A DNA stretch of 64,000 bases. Source: JBNKFV01 sp050289485. Its GTDB lineage: Bacteria > Pseudomonadota > Gammaproteobacteria > Pseudomonadales > Cellvibrionaceae. The notes under the pieces are model-generated. The model saw nothing but the letters and a program-made list of their open reading frames with translations. It ran no database searches and was not told the DNA's origin. The stretch spans positions 1 to 64,000 of the forward strand of contig JBNKFV010000018.1 in the NCBI GenBank assembly GCA_050289485.1, read 5' to 3'. Below, in pieces: positions 18,955 to 27,937 of the stretch (its first letter is position 1; every line of letters begins with the position of its first letter). A program made the position numbers and the translations under genes.

Positions 18955-20307
18955 CTATACCGTAGATAACAGGTATTCACGTTCCCAGGAACTGATCACC
19001 CGCTTGAAGCCTTCATACTCCGCCCATCGGGTAGCCGTAAAACCGTCGACAAAACGATCGGTGAGTATATCGCGAATGTTCTCCGCTTCACTCATATTGA
19101 TCAAGGCCGCCTCGAGGTTAAATGGCAGTTCACTATCGGCTTCATTGCCAATGCGGTGGGAAATGGCCGGACGCGGCTCGGCTTTTTCGACCATGCCTAA
19201 ATACCCTGCTGCCAGGGTAGCCGCCAGGGCAAGATAGGGATTGGTATCGGAGCCCGGCAAACGATTTTCAATCCGCCGTGCAGAAGGCGCTGAACGAGGC
19301 ACACGCAAACCGGTTGTGCGATTATCTTCGCCCCATTCAATATTCACCGGCGCATTACCATCTGCACCGGGCAAATAACGCCGATAACTGTTTACATTGG
19401 GGGCAAACATGGGCATTAACATGGGAATATACTTTTGCAGTCCACCAATATAGTGAAAAAACATGGGTGACGGATCGCCCTTAGGTGAGGAAAACAGGGC
19501 TTCACTGGTTTCTACGCTCACCAGCGATTGATGAATATGCATAGCACTGCCAGGTTCGCCAGTAATCGGCTTGGCCATAAAGGTCGCACTGATATTATGC
19601 TTCAAGGCCGCTTCACGCACAGTGCGCTTAAAAATAAAAACCTGATCGGCCAGCGCCATGGCGTCGCCATGGCGAAAATTAAACTCCATTTGCGCGGTGC
19701 CCTCTTCATGAATCAGCGTATCAATATCGAGATTCTGTGCTTCACACCAGTCGTAAATATCTTCAATAATAGGATCGTATTCATTGGCGCCGTCAATGCT
19801 GAACGACTGCCGCCCACTTTCTTTGCGGCCGGATCGCCCCACCGGTGGATCCAAGGGTAGATCCGGATCGGTACAGCGCTGGGTTAAATAAAACTCCACT
19901 TCAGGCGCAACAATAGGTCGCCAGCCTTTGTCGGCATACAAACTCAAAACACGCTTGAGTACTGCGCGCGGAGACAGGCTAATCATATGCCCTTGATTAT
20001 CGTAGCAATCGTGAATCACCATGGCGGCAGGCTCAATTGCCCAAGGCACAATAAATGCTGCCTTTGGGTCGGGCTTGAGCACCATATCGATATCTTTCGG
20101 GTCTAGCAGATTGTAATAAGCATCGTCATCCGGGTAATCGCCTGTAGCCGTTTGCAGCAGCACGCTCTCAGGCAAACGCAGCCCACCCTCTTCAATAAAT
20201 TTGCTGGTGGGCATGATTTTGCCCCGTGCGATGCCGGTCTGATCAGCCGTTACGCACTCTACTTCAGTAATGCGCTTCTCTTTCAACCAACTAATCAACT
20301 CATCCAT
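18955..20307 (-). CDS. Glutamine-synthetase-family ligase (gamma-glutamylpolyamine synthetase type)
   Basis: 450 residues from ATG 20307, which has GGGGGC upstream; an open frame to 20358 has no support. Core motifs are VTADQTGIARGKIMP near the N-terminus, APEVEFYL and EEGTAQMEFNFRHGDAM. GSAMHIHQSL and RIENRLPGSDTNPYLALAA follow. The conserved adenylylation loop of GlnA is not evident. This pattern fits the PuuA-like group that glutamylates polyamines for catabolism rather than housekeeping GlnA. No other puu genes are adjacent. Confidence 0.85.
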   Translation of the reverse strand: MDELISWLKEKRITEVECVTADQTGIARGKIMPTSKFIEEGGLRLPESVLLQTATGDYPDDDAYYNLLDPKDIDMVLKPDPKAAFIVPWAIEPAAMVIHDCYDNQGHMISLSPRAVLKRVLSLYADKGWRPIVAPEVEFYLTQRCTDPDLPLDPPVGRSGRKESGRQSFSIDGANEYDPIIEDIYDWCEAQNLDIDTLIHEEGTAQMEFNFRHGDAMALADQVFIFKRTVREAALKHNISATFMAKPITGEPGSAMHIHQSLVSVETSEALFSSPKGDPSPMFFHYIGGLQKYIPMLMPMFAPNVNSYRRYLPGADGNAPVNIEWGEDNRTTGLRVPRSAPSARRIENRLPGSDTNPYLALAATLAAGYLGMVEKAEPRPAISHRIGNEADSELPFNLEAALINMSEAENIRDILTDRFVDGFTATRWAEYEGFKRVISSWEREYLLSTV

Positions 20308-20440
20308 TACTTGCCCCCTACACCCGCCGCCAACATGATCCAATGCGGCAGAGGGCACTTATTTATTAATTCTGAATCTGGCAGAAGTTAGGTTTTAACT
20401 GTCACTACAGCGTTGATTGTAGCTTTTTTCCCAACACCTG

Positions 20441-21376
20441 TTACGGGTAAACGCTGGGCTCACCCGGCGGCCGGGTTTTGAAACGCCGATGACTCCACAA
20501 ATATTGCTCAGGCGCACGCTGGATAAATATTTCCGCCTGTTCGCAAATTCGACGTGCATCAGCCACCTCGTCGCCCGTTGGGAAGTTTTCCCAAGGAGGA
20601 AGAATCTCAACCCGGTAGCCGGAGCCATCAGCCAGACGATATTGTGCAAACGGAATGACTTTAGCCTTACCTAGCTGCACAAACTTACTGGTAGCCGTTA
20701 CCGTAGCCGCAGGCACACCAAAAAATGGCACAAACACACTCTGGCCTTTGCCATAATCCTGATCGGGGGCATACCAGATTACCCGCCCCTGCTTTAGCTT
20801 GCGCACCATGCCCCTCACATCATCACGCGTGACGACATCGGTTTGCTGACTGTGTCGCTCTCGCCCCCGGCGTTGTACATAATCATAAACGGGATTTTTA
20901 TGCGGGCGATACATGGCATCAATCGAGGCATTCATATTGACGAACGCGCCACCAATATCCAGCGTCGTAAAATGAAATGCCATCAGCAGGGCACCTTGCC
21001 CCTCAAGTTCTTGCAGGTGTTCAAGGCCGGTTACGGTCACGAGCTTTCGTAAACGCTCTGTTGGCCAGAACCAAGCCATACCCGTTTCAAAAAAGGCAAT
21101 GGCGGTTGAAGTGATATTGTCGCGCACCAGTTGCTCGCGCTGGGCCCCGGTCAACTCAGGAAAACAAAGCTCAATATTACGTCGAGCAATAGCTGTGCGA
21201 CGAACAGCCGCACGATAAAGCAGTTTACCCAAACCGCGCCCCAGCCACAGCTGGCTACGGTAAGGTAACTGGGCCAGTAACCACCAGAAGCCAAACATTA
21301 ACCAGGTAAACCAATATCGTGGGTGAAGTAATGTTGCTCGAAACTGCAGTTTTTCCATAAAATCCGCTAACGCCAA
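20441..21376 (-). CDS. lpxL: Lipid A lauroyl acyltransferase family (LpxL/HtrB-like)
   Basis: 311 residues. Late acylation of Kdo2-lipid A at the inner membrane. An N-terminal hydrophobic anchor (WFTWLMFGFWWLLAQLPY) is followed by the H-x4-D catalytic motif in HFTTLDIGGAF and FETGMAWFW. DQDYGKGQSVFVPFFGVPAAT and EQYLWSHRRFKTRPPGE complete the family pattern. LpxL cannot be told from LpxM or LpxP with certainty by eye. Confidence 0.88.
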   Translation of the reverse strand: MALADFMEKLQFRATLLHPRYWFTWLMFGFWWLLAQLPYRSQLWLGRGLGKLLYRAAVRRTAIARRNIELCFPELTGAQREQLVRDNITSTAIAFFETGMAWFWPTERLRKLVTVTGLEHLQELEGQGALLMAFHFTTLDIGGAFVNMNASIDAMYRPHKNPVYDYVQRRGRERHSQQTDVVTRDDVRGMVRKLKQGRVIWYAPDQDYGKGQSVFVPFFGVPAATVTATSKFVQLGKAKVIPFAQYRLADGSGYRVEILPPWENFPTGDEVADARRICEQAEIFIQRAPEQYLWSHRRFKTRPPGEPSVYP

Positions 21377-21519
21377 TTGAATTAAGCGCGCATTATAGCG
21401 TATTGAACTTCCCCTGGAGTGCCAGCCTTAGCGGTTTTGGAGACTCTGCGGGCACTTGCCTCAGCTCATTCGAAAACATGCCGGTATCACCCCAGCATGT
21501 TTTCCTCCTACGTATAAGA

Positions 21520-23568
21520 CTAAAACGACAAACCAAAACCGTAAGGATACAGCGGGCTTGCCGAATCATCGGGCACGGCGGGATGCTGTTCTGCTACCGC
21601 TACCCTGGACGAAGGCAGCTCAAACGGTAACTTGCCTTTTGGCTCTGCTCGCCCACTCAGCACATCGAGAACCGCCTGATCACTAGCGCCAAAATTACCC
21701 ACAATAGCGGTTGTTTTATCTTGTAGGTTGGTCAGTATTGCTGGGCGATCCAGGAAAATGGCCAATACGGTCGGTACTTTTCCCTGCAACTGCGATAGCA
21801 ACTGGTAGACCTCGTCTTCTTCGGTAAAGTTTAGACGCCCTTCATTCTGGCGACTGCCGAAGAAATGATAGGGGTGTAACTTTTCTGCCGGGGTACTGGT
21901 ACGCACAATCGCAACGTCGGCCTGCTCTGGATCAGCGACCACGGTATAACCATTGGCAGCCGCCACGTCAGCACTCATGCCGTATAAAAATACCTTTTTG
22001 AGATCGCTGGCCAATGGCAGCAGTTGATCAGTATTTTGCAGCAATACCTGAGCTTCGCGCTGCGCCTGCATGGCTTTTTCACGAAATGCCGACGAGCCTA
22101 CAACCGCTTTCGCACGATCAGGATCAACATACGGGTTGTCAAACAGGCCCAAAGCAAACTTGAGCTGCATGATGCGCTGTACGGATTCATTCAGCCGGCT
22201 TTCCTGCACATCACCCTTGTTAACAGCCTCAATCAGTGGTGCAGGATTATCTTCACCACCAAATTGGTCGAGCCCGGCATTAATACCTTTGACATATCGG
22301 TCGTAACCGGTTTTGTCTTCCATACCCCATGGCGTTGCGATGGCGGTATAGCCCTGTGGGTTCTCTACAGTGGGCGCTACGCAGGCTTCAGGGCAGTCGC
22401 GAGTGATAGCCCAGTCAGATAAGAGCAGTCCTTTATAGCCCCATTCATTGCGCAGTAAATCGGTGAGCAGCTGCCGACTGAAACCGGCACCTACCTGCTC
22501 CAATGGCTCGCCATTAAGGCTGCCGCCTTGCGGTACCGAATAGGTCGGCATAATGCCCGCTGTCTGTGCTGCAAGAGCTCCATCAAAAGCATCAATATGT
22601 GCCCTCAAGGTATCCGCATCCACATTGGCAAAGCGGCCATAGTAGTTATGCCCATCGAAACCATCCACCGCAGCGCCATAGCCTACCCAGTGCTTGGTGA
22701 TGGTGATTACACCGTCTTGAGTGAGCCCTTCGGGCGACCCCTGAAAACCGGCCACATAGGCACCGGCCAGCTTGCTGACTAACTCTGGCTGGCTGCCAAA
22801 CGTAGCCACCTGGCGCGGCCAGCGTGGCTCTGTTGCCAGATCTGCCTGTGGCGACAACGCCATATGCATACCAACGGCACGGTATTCCTGGCGCACAATA
22901 TCGGCAAATTCAGTCACACGGTCAGTGTCACGCAGTGCCGCAAAACCTAAAGGCTCAGGCCACTGTGAAAAATCTACTGCCTCAGAACTGGCACCAAGTA
23001 CGTATTGAAAGTGGTTGCGCGGGTCGGTGCTGATGGTTAGCGGTATACCCAATCGCTCACCTTCGGCAATTGCCTGCAAGGCGTTACTTTGTTGAGCGAG
23101 AGTCTCGGGCGACGACGAAAAGCGCGAAATAAAACTGTTAACGTGATGATTCCGCACCAGCTGCGTATAGGCCTCAAGGTCGTAACCGAGTGAGACAGCG
23201 CTGTCACTTTTGGGCGGCAAATTGCGCAGACTTCCGTGCAACATAGCCCCGGCTTTTTCGGCCAGTGTCATACGTGACACTAAATCGGCAGCTCGCTCGG
23301 CTGCTGACAACCGCCAGTCTTCATAAGGGTCTAACTCACCACTGTTGTTTAAGTCACGAAAGGTTAGCCCCTCGATAGATAGCGTGGGCTTAACCCGGCT
23401 TTCTATAGTGATCTGTTTGATGTTCTGGGTTGTTGATAAGCCTGCAGCAGATTCAGAATTATCGCTACAGCCAACACTTGCCAATACCGCCACTGAACTC
23501 GCCAAGCCAAGTAATCCCCGCTTAGCTGCGGCCAACCCGGAAACCGTAGAACGTGAAGGTAACACCAT
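21520..23568 (-). CDS. Glycoside hydrolase family 3 lipoprotein
   Basis: 682 residues with a long signal and lipobox SVGC (Cys34), so probably tethered to a membrane. A dockerin-like or EF-hand-like segment (DLNNSGELDPYEDW, 72-85) precedes the GH3 barrel. The nucleophile is expected at Asp385 in LLLSDWAITR, and the substrate loop has ITKHWVGYG. The C-terminal half-domain has LLQNTDQLLPLA and PFGL-type ends. The likely role is exo-acting beta-glucosidase activity on oligosaccharides; the exact sugar is unknown. It follows an MFS transporter by 45 bases. Confidence 0.9.
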   Translation of the reverse strand: MVLPSRSTVSGLAAAKRGLLGLASSVAVLASVGCSDNSESAAGLSTTQNIKQITIESRVKPTLSIEGLTFRDLNNSGELDPYEDWRLSAAERAADLVSRMTLAEKAGAMLHGSLRNLPPKSDSAVSLGYDLEAYTQLVRNHHVNSFISRFSSSPETLAQQSNALQAIAEGERLGIPLTISTDPRNHFQYVLGASSEAVDFSQWPEPLGFAALRDTDRVTEFADIVRQEYRAVGMHMALSPQADLATEPRWPRQVATFGSQPELVSKLAGAYVAGFQGSPEGLTQDGVITITKHWVGYGAAVDGFDGHNYYGRFANVDADTLRAHIDAFDGALAAQTAGIMPTYSVPQGGSLNGEPLEQVGAGFSRQLLTDLLRNEWGYKGLLLSDWAITRDCPEACVAPTVENPQGYTAIATPWGMEDKTGYDRYVKGINAGLDQFGGEDNPAPLIEAVNKGDVQESRLNESVQRIMQLKFALGLFDNPYVDPDRAKAVVGSSAFREKAMQAQREAQVLLQNTDQLLPLASDLKKVFLYGMSADVAAANGYTVVADPEQADVAIVRTSTPAEKLHPYHFFGSRQNEGRLNFTEEDEVYQLLSQLQGKVPTVLAIFLDRPAILTNLQDKTTAIVGNFGASDQAVLDVLSGRAEPKGKLPFELPSSRVAVAEQHPAVPDDSASPLYPYGFGLSF

Positions 23569-23613
23569 CTTGTACCCCTGAAATTAACTATTATTAACAG
23601 AAGATGCCGCTGC

Positions 23614-24759
23614 CTACGGCTTTTCTGTGAGCGAGTGTTTTCGCCAATACAAGGCCAGTGCCACACCGGCTATCCCTACTGCAGAGCTGACATTAAAAGC
23701 CAGTTCACTGCTGATATCCCACAATACACCGCCGACGATAGCGCCAATAGCGGCGCCGAGGCCATAACTGGTAGCACTGTAAAATGCCAATGCATGCCCC
23801 TGCGTGGCACTGAAGCGCTGCCTGATCCACTCTACACACGCGGCATGAGCCGTACCGTAACTGAAAGCATGCAATAGCTGCAAACCCACCAGCAAAAACG
23901 GTTTATCGATAAACCAGGGCAACAACAGCCAACGCAAGGCCGTCATTGCCAGGCTGACAATAAACAGCCAGTACACGCCGATACCCCGCAATAGCTGTGG
24001 CACTGCCACAAACACCGCTATTTCAGCGATTACGCTCAACGCCCAGGCCCAGCCAATAAACGAATGACTGTAGCCGTGGGCCTCCATATAAACACTGAAA
24101 AAGGTGTAGTAAGTTGAGAGACTCACTTCCAACAAAATGCAGGCCGCAAAAAATGCAGCAACGGCGGGCTTTTTCAATGCGGCCATAAACGCATGTGGTA
24201 TGGCGCTACTGCGCTGATAGGCCTGCTCTCGAATAAAAAAGCTCGACAGGGCTATACATACCAGAAACACAAACACCATGACTGGCAGATAACTGATTGG
24301 CAGGTAGTCGAACGCAATACCTAAACCCACCACCGCCACAATGAACGATACGGAGCCCCACAAACGAATATGACTGTAGCGCTCTGACTGCCCTGCCAGA
24401 TACACCAGCGTGAGCGATTCATACTGAGCAAGAATGGCATTCCAGAAAAAACTGTACCCCAACACCACCAGCAAAATAGCCACAAAGCTCTGGTCGAAAA
24501 AAATGCCTGCATAAGCTAAGGCACCACCGATGGCACCAATGCGGATAAAGAGCAAACGCTGACCAAAACGATCGCTAAGAGCTGCCCACAGGTTGGGAGA
24601 AAACAGCTTGGTACTGAAGGCCGCCGCCACAATTAAACCAATTTGCTGTGGCGTAAACCCAAGTGACTGTAAATAGAGACTCCAGTAAGGGAGATTGGCT
24701 CCCACTACCAGAAAGTAGAAAAAATAAAAGCTGGAAAGGCGCCAATAGGGAAGCGACAT
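23614..24759 (-). CDS. MFS transporter, 12 transmembrane segments
   Basis: 381 residues. It begins FYFFYFLVVGANLPYWSLYLQSLGFTPQQIGLI, the pattern of the phenylpropionate/HcaT-like MFS family. The A-loop ALSDRFGQR is present and about twelve hydrophobic helices can be counted. It sits between aroC (22 bases upstream) and the GH3 gene (45 bases downstream) on one strand. Import of the GH3 product sugar is a contextual guess; the substrate is not visible in the sequence. Confidence 0.82.
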   Translation of the reverse strand: MSLPYWRLSSFYFFYFLVVGANLPYWSLYLQSLGFTPQQIGLIVAAAFSTKLFSPNLWAALSDRFGQRLLFIRIGAIGGALAYAGIFFDQSFVAILLVVLGYSFFWNAILAQYESLTLVYLAGQSERYSHIRLWGSVSFIVAVVGLGIAFDYLPISYLPVMVFVFLVCIALSSFFIREQAYQRSSAIPHAFMAALKKPAVAAFFAACILLEVSLSTYYTFFSVYMEAHGYSHSFIGWAWALSVIAEIAVFVAVPQLLRGIGVYWLFIVSLAMTALRWLLLPWFIDKPFLLVGLQLLHAFSYGTAHAACVEWIRQRFSATQGHALAFYSATSYGLGAAIGAIVGGVLWDISSELAFNVSSAVGIAGVALALYWRKHSLTEKP

Positions 24760-24781
24760 AATGCGATCAGCCGTCGTCGGC

Positions 24782-25879
24782 TTACGCTTGCCCGGGAATC
24801 ACAGGAACATTATGTTGAACACCACCATTCTGGCCACGATGACGCAACAGATGATCCATCAGCACCAGCGCCATCATCGCCTCGGCAATTGGTGTTGCCC
24901 GAATCCCTACGCAGGGGTCATGGCGCCCCTTGGTAACCACTTCAACCGGGTTGCCGTGAACATCAATACTGCGGCCAGGAATATGCAGACTGGAGGTTGG
25001 CTTCAACGCAATGCGAGCAACAATCTCTTGCCCACTGGAAATCCCCCCCAAAATACCACCGGCATTATTCGACAGAAAACCTTCTGTAGTGATTTCGTCG
25101 CGATGCTCTGTACCACGCTGGGTAACCGACTCGAAACCGGCACCAATTTCGATACCTTTTACAGCGTTGATACTCATTAACGCGTGAGCCAGATCCGCAT
25201 CGAGACGATCAAAGATAGGTTCTCCCAAACCCGGCATCACGCCAGTGGCAACCACGGTGATTTCAGCCCCAATGGAGTCGCCTTGCTTGTTAAGCGCCTG
25301 CATAAAGGTTTCCATTTCTGGCACTTTGTCGACATCGGGGCAGAAAAATGGGTTTTGCTCTACCTGATCCCAATCCAGTTTTTCTGCCTTAATAGGCCCC
25401 AATTGCGACAAATAACCACGCACCTCGATACCAAATTCGGTCTGTAGATATTTCTTGGCAATCGCACCGGCGGCCACACGCATGGCAGTCTCGCGGGCCG
25501 ACGATCGACCGCCGCCACGGTAATCACGCACACCGTACTTTTGCATATAGGTGTAGTCCGCATGAGCTGGGCGAAACTGGTCTTTGATATTGCCGTAATC
25601 TTTTGAGCGCTGATCGGTATTTTCAATCAGCAAACCAATGGGCGTACCGGTGGTTTTACCCTCAAATACACCCGATAGAATCTTTACTTCATCGCCCTCA
25701 CGGCGCTGAGTGGTATAACGGCTCTGCCCCGGTTTGCGACGGTCGAGATCTTTTTGCAGATCTGCCTCTGACAATTCCAGCCCCGGCGGGCAACCATCAA
25801 CTATACACCCCAGTGCCAAGCCATGGCTCTCGCCAAAGGTGGTTACCGTAAACAGTTTGCCAAAACTATTGCCAGACAT
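24782..25879 (-). CDS. aroC: Chorismate synthase
   Basis: Last step of the shikimate pathway, forming chorismate from EPSP with reduced FMN. The 365-residue length is standard. All three family signatures appear: GESHGLALGCIVDGCPPG at the N-terminus, YRGGGRSSARETAMRVAAGA and the later RHDPCVGIRATPIAEAM. Downstream MFS and GH3 genes may be read from the same transcript. Confidence 0.98.
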   Translation of the reverse strand: MSGNSFGKLFTVTTFGESHGLALGCIVDGCPPGLELSEADLQKDLDRRKPGQSRYTTQRREGDEVKILSGVFEGKTTGTPIGLLIENTDQRSKDYGNIKDQFRPAHADYTYMQKYGVRDYRGGGRSSARETAMRVAAGAIAKKYLQTEFGIEVRGYLSQLGPIKAEKLDWDQVEQNPFFCPDVDKVPEMETFMQALNKQGDSIGAEITVVATGVMPGLGEPIFDRLDADLAHALMSINAVKGIEIGAGFESVTQRGTEHRDEITTEGFLSNNAGGILGGISSGQEIVARIALKPTSSLHIPGRSIDVHGNPVEVVTKGRHDPCVGIRATPIAEAMMALVLMDHLLRHRGQNGGVQHNVPVIPGQA

Positions 25880-25985
25880 AACGCTCTCTTAAAATCATCA
25901 GGTTTGAAGCTGCGTGTGCAGCAGAAAATGCAAGCGGCGGATTATACGCAGCTCGAGCTGTTTTTTCAGCCTGTTACGGACGCCT

Positions 25986-26918
25986 TCAATAGCCGGCAAA
26001 GTCTTCCGCATACTCTTCCAATTCCGCAGCCGACAACACAAACACACCATGTCCACCGCGGGTAAACTCAACCCAGGTAAAGGGTACATTGGGAAAAGCC
26101 TCTTCCAGGGCAACCCAGCTGTTACCCACCTCGACAACCAACAACCCTTCTTCGGTAAGCCAATCACGCGCTTCGCGCAGCAGCCGGCGGGTAAAGTCGA
26201 GACCATCCTCCCCCGAGCCCAAGGCAATGGCCGGCTCTGCATGGTACTCGTCTGGCATACTGGCTAAATCATCTTCGTCAACGTAAGGCGGGTTGCTAAC
26301 GATCAGGTCGTAGCGGTTACGAGGCAGGTCTTCGAATAAATCAGATTCCCAAGCCGTCACACGCTCTTCGAGCGCGTGCTCGGCAATATTCTGCCGTGCC
26401 ACCGCCAGCGCCTCTGGCGAAATATCACTCAAGTCTACCTGGGTATCGGGAAACGCATAGGCGCACGCAATACCAATGCAGCCACTGCCAGTACACAGAT
26501 CCAAAATGGTTTCTGGCTGGTAATCCAACCATGGCGCAAACTGGTTTTCGATCAACTCTGCAATCGGCGAGCGCGGTACCAGCACATGTTCGTTAACTGT
26601 AAACTGCAACCCACAATAGGTTGCCGTACCCGTGAGATAGGCTGCGGGCACGCGCTCTTCGATGCGCTGCTCAAATAAATCGAGAATGGCCAAGCGCTCA
26701 CTGAACACTAGGCGGGCATCAAGAATCTGTGGGTTTTCAAAACCCGGCATATGCAATATATACATTACCAGCTGCAACGCTTCGTCCCAGGCGTTATCGG
26801 TTCCATGGCCAAAGTACAGATCTTCTGCCATAAACTGGGTAGCACCCCAGCGAATATAGTCCCTGACTGTCAGTAGGGTTTCGGCTATCTGGTGTTGCGC
26901 GTCGCGTGGATTAGTCAT
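25986..26918 (-). CDS. prmB: Ribosomal protein L3 N5-glutamine methyltransferase
   Basis: Methylates a glutamine of ribosomal protein L3. The 310 residues have an N-terminal helical domain, the SAM site ILDLCTGSGCIGIACA and the catalytic NPPYVDEDDLASMP. The spacing and the PDEYHAEPAIALGSGEDGLDF run distinguish it from PrmC. It ends 106 bases before aroC on the same strand, the usual prmB-aroC pairing in gammaproteobacteria. Confidence 0.95.
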   Translation of the reverse strand: MTNPRDAQHQIAETLLTVRDYIRWGATQFMAEDLYFGHGTDNAWDEALQLVMYILHMPGFENPQILDARLVFSERLAILDLFEQRIEERVPAAYLTGTATYCGLQFTVNEHVLVPRSPIAELIENQFAPWLDYQPETILDLCTGSGCIGIACAYAFPDTQVDLSDISPEALAVARQNIAEHALEERVTAWESDLFEDLPRNRYDLIVSNPPYVDEDDLASMPDEYHAEPAIALGSGEDGLDFTRRLLREARDWLTEEGLLVVEVGNSWVALEEAFPNVPFTWVEFTRGGHGVFVLSAAELEEYAEDFAGY

Positions 26919-27229
26919 GGCCGGTGAACTCCGTTAATGAGGCCTGCGTATAGTACACAATTTCCCGCCTAAAACCTGCTATAGACAACCGGCCTAATGC
27001 GAGTCAGGGCACAAAAATAAATGTATGCAATTTTATTCCTATTCGGACCATTTACCCTCACTTAGCTGCAGATTGCCGTAAATAGCCAACAGATACCAAA
27101 ATTTTTCTTTACCCCGAAGGCGGCTTCGCGTAGGGTAGCACTCCCCAAAAATTGGGGTCGTAATAACGCTACGTTTGCGTTGTTACCACGCCCGGCGTAT
27201 GGCCGCTGCATCGCAGAACTAACAGGAAC
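26919..27229. other. Divergent intergenic region
   Basis: 311 bases between divergent prmB and folE. No ORF is supported. A small hairpin CCCC-AAAAATT-GGGG occurs near 27143-27160 and an AACGC/GCGTT inverted pair follows. I found no recognisable riboswitch. Confidence 0.35.
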
Positions 27230-27775
27230 ATGACGATGAAAAAGCACTTCGAAGCCATTATTAGAGATATCGGTGAAGACCTGGAACGCCCTGGTTTGAA
27301 AGACACCCCTCACCGGGCTGCCGAGGCGTTTAAGTTTTTAACCCGCGGCTACAAACAAACGTTAGACGAAGTAATCAACGACGCCCTGTTTCCGTCAGAT
27401 TCTAAAGAAATGATTTTGGTAAAGGACATTGAATTGTACTCAATGTGCGAACACCACATGCTGCCCTTTATCGGCAAAGCGCATGTTGCTTACATCCCCA
27501 CCGGCAAGGTTCTGGGCCTGTCTAAAGTTGCTCGCATCGTTGACATGTTTGCCCGCCGCCTGCAAATTCAAGAACAAATGACGTCAGACATCGCTAACAC
27601 TATTGCCAAGGTTACCGATGCCGAAGGTGTTGGCGTTATCATTGAGGCCAAACACATGTGCATGATGATGCGCGGTGTTGAAAAACAAAATTCCGTTATG
27701 AAAACCTCTGCCATGCTGGGTACTTTCCGCAGCAACAGCAGCACCCGCGCGGAATTTTTGTCTCTGCTAAGATAA
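27230..27775 (+). CDS. folE: GTP cyclohydrolase I
   Basis: Converts GTP to dihydroneopterin triphosphate, the entry to folate synthesis. The 181 residues show the zinc ligands in SMCEHHMLPF and in MCMMMRGV, and GKVLGLSKVARIVDMFARR. The start may be this ATG or the next one two codons on; AGGAAC precedes the first. A 7-base hairpin (27782-27798) follows the gene without a T-run. Confidence 0.96.
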   Translation: MTMKKHFEAIIRDIGEDLERPGLKDTPHRAAEAFKFLTRGYKQTLDEVINDALFPSDSKEMILVKDIELYSMCEHHMLPFIGKAHVAYIPTGKVLGLSKVARIVDMFARRLQIQEQMTSDIANTIAKVTDAEGVGVIIEAKHMCMMMRGVEKQNSVMKTSAMLGTFRSNSSTRAEFLSLLR

Positions 27776-27896
27776 TACCGTGGGTGCCATTGGCACCCTA
27801 TGGAAATACCCGCAGAATTTCACCCTTCTGTATTGCTAATGCGAGCAACAAGACTCAGCACGCCAGATACTACCCCTTCGGTTCGCTGCGCCGCTT

Positions 27897-27928
27897 ATTA
27901 ACCCGACAATAATATTTGCCGGGTTAAT
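27897..27928. repeat. 32-bp palindromic repeat, copy 2
   Basis: Left arm ATTAACCCGACAA, loop TAATAT, right arm TTGCCGGGTTAAT, with one arm mismatch. It lies between convergent folE and aldehyde dehydrogenase, where it could end transcription from both sides. Same family as 14346 and 61262. Confidence 0.8.
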
Positions 27929-27937
27929 AACATAGTG

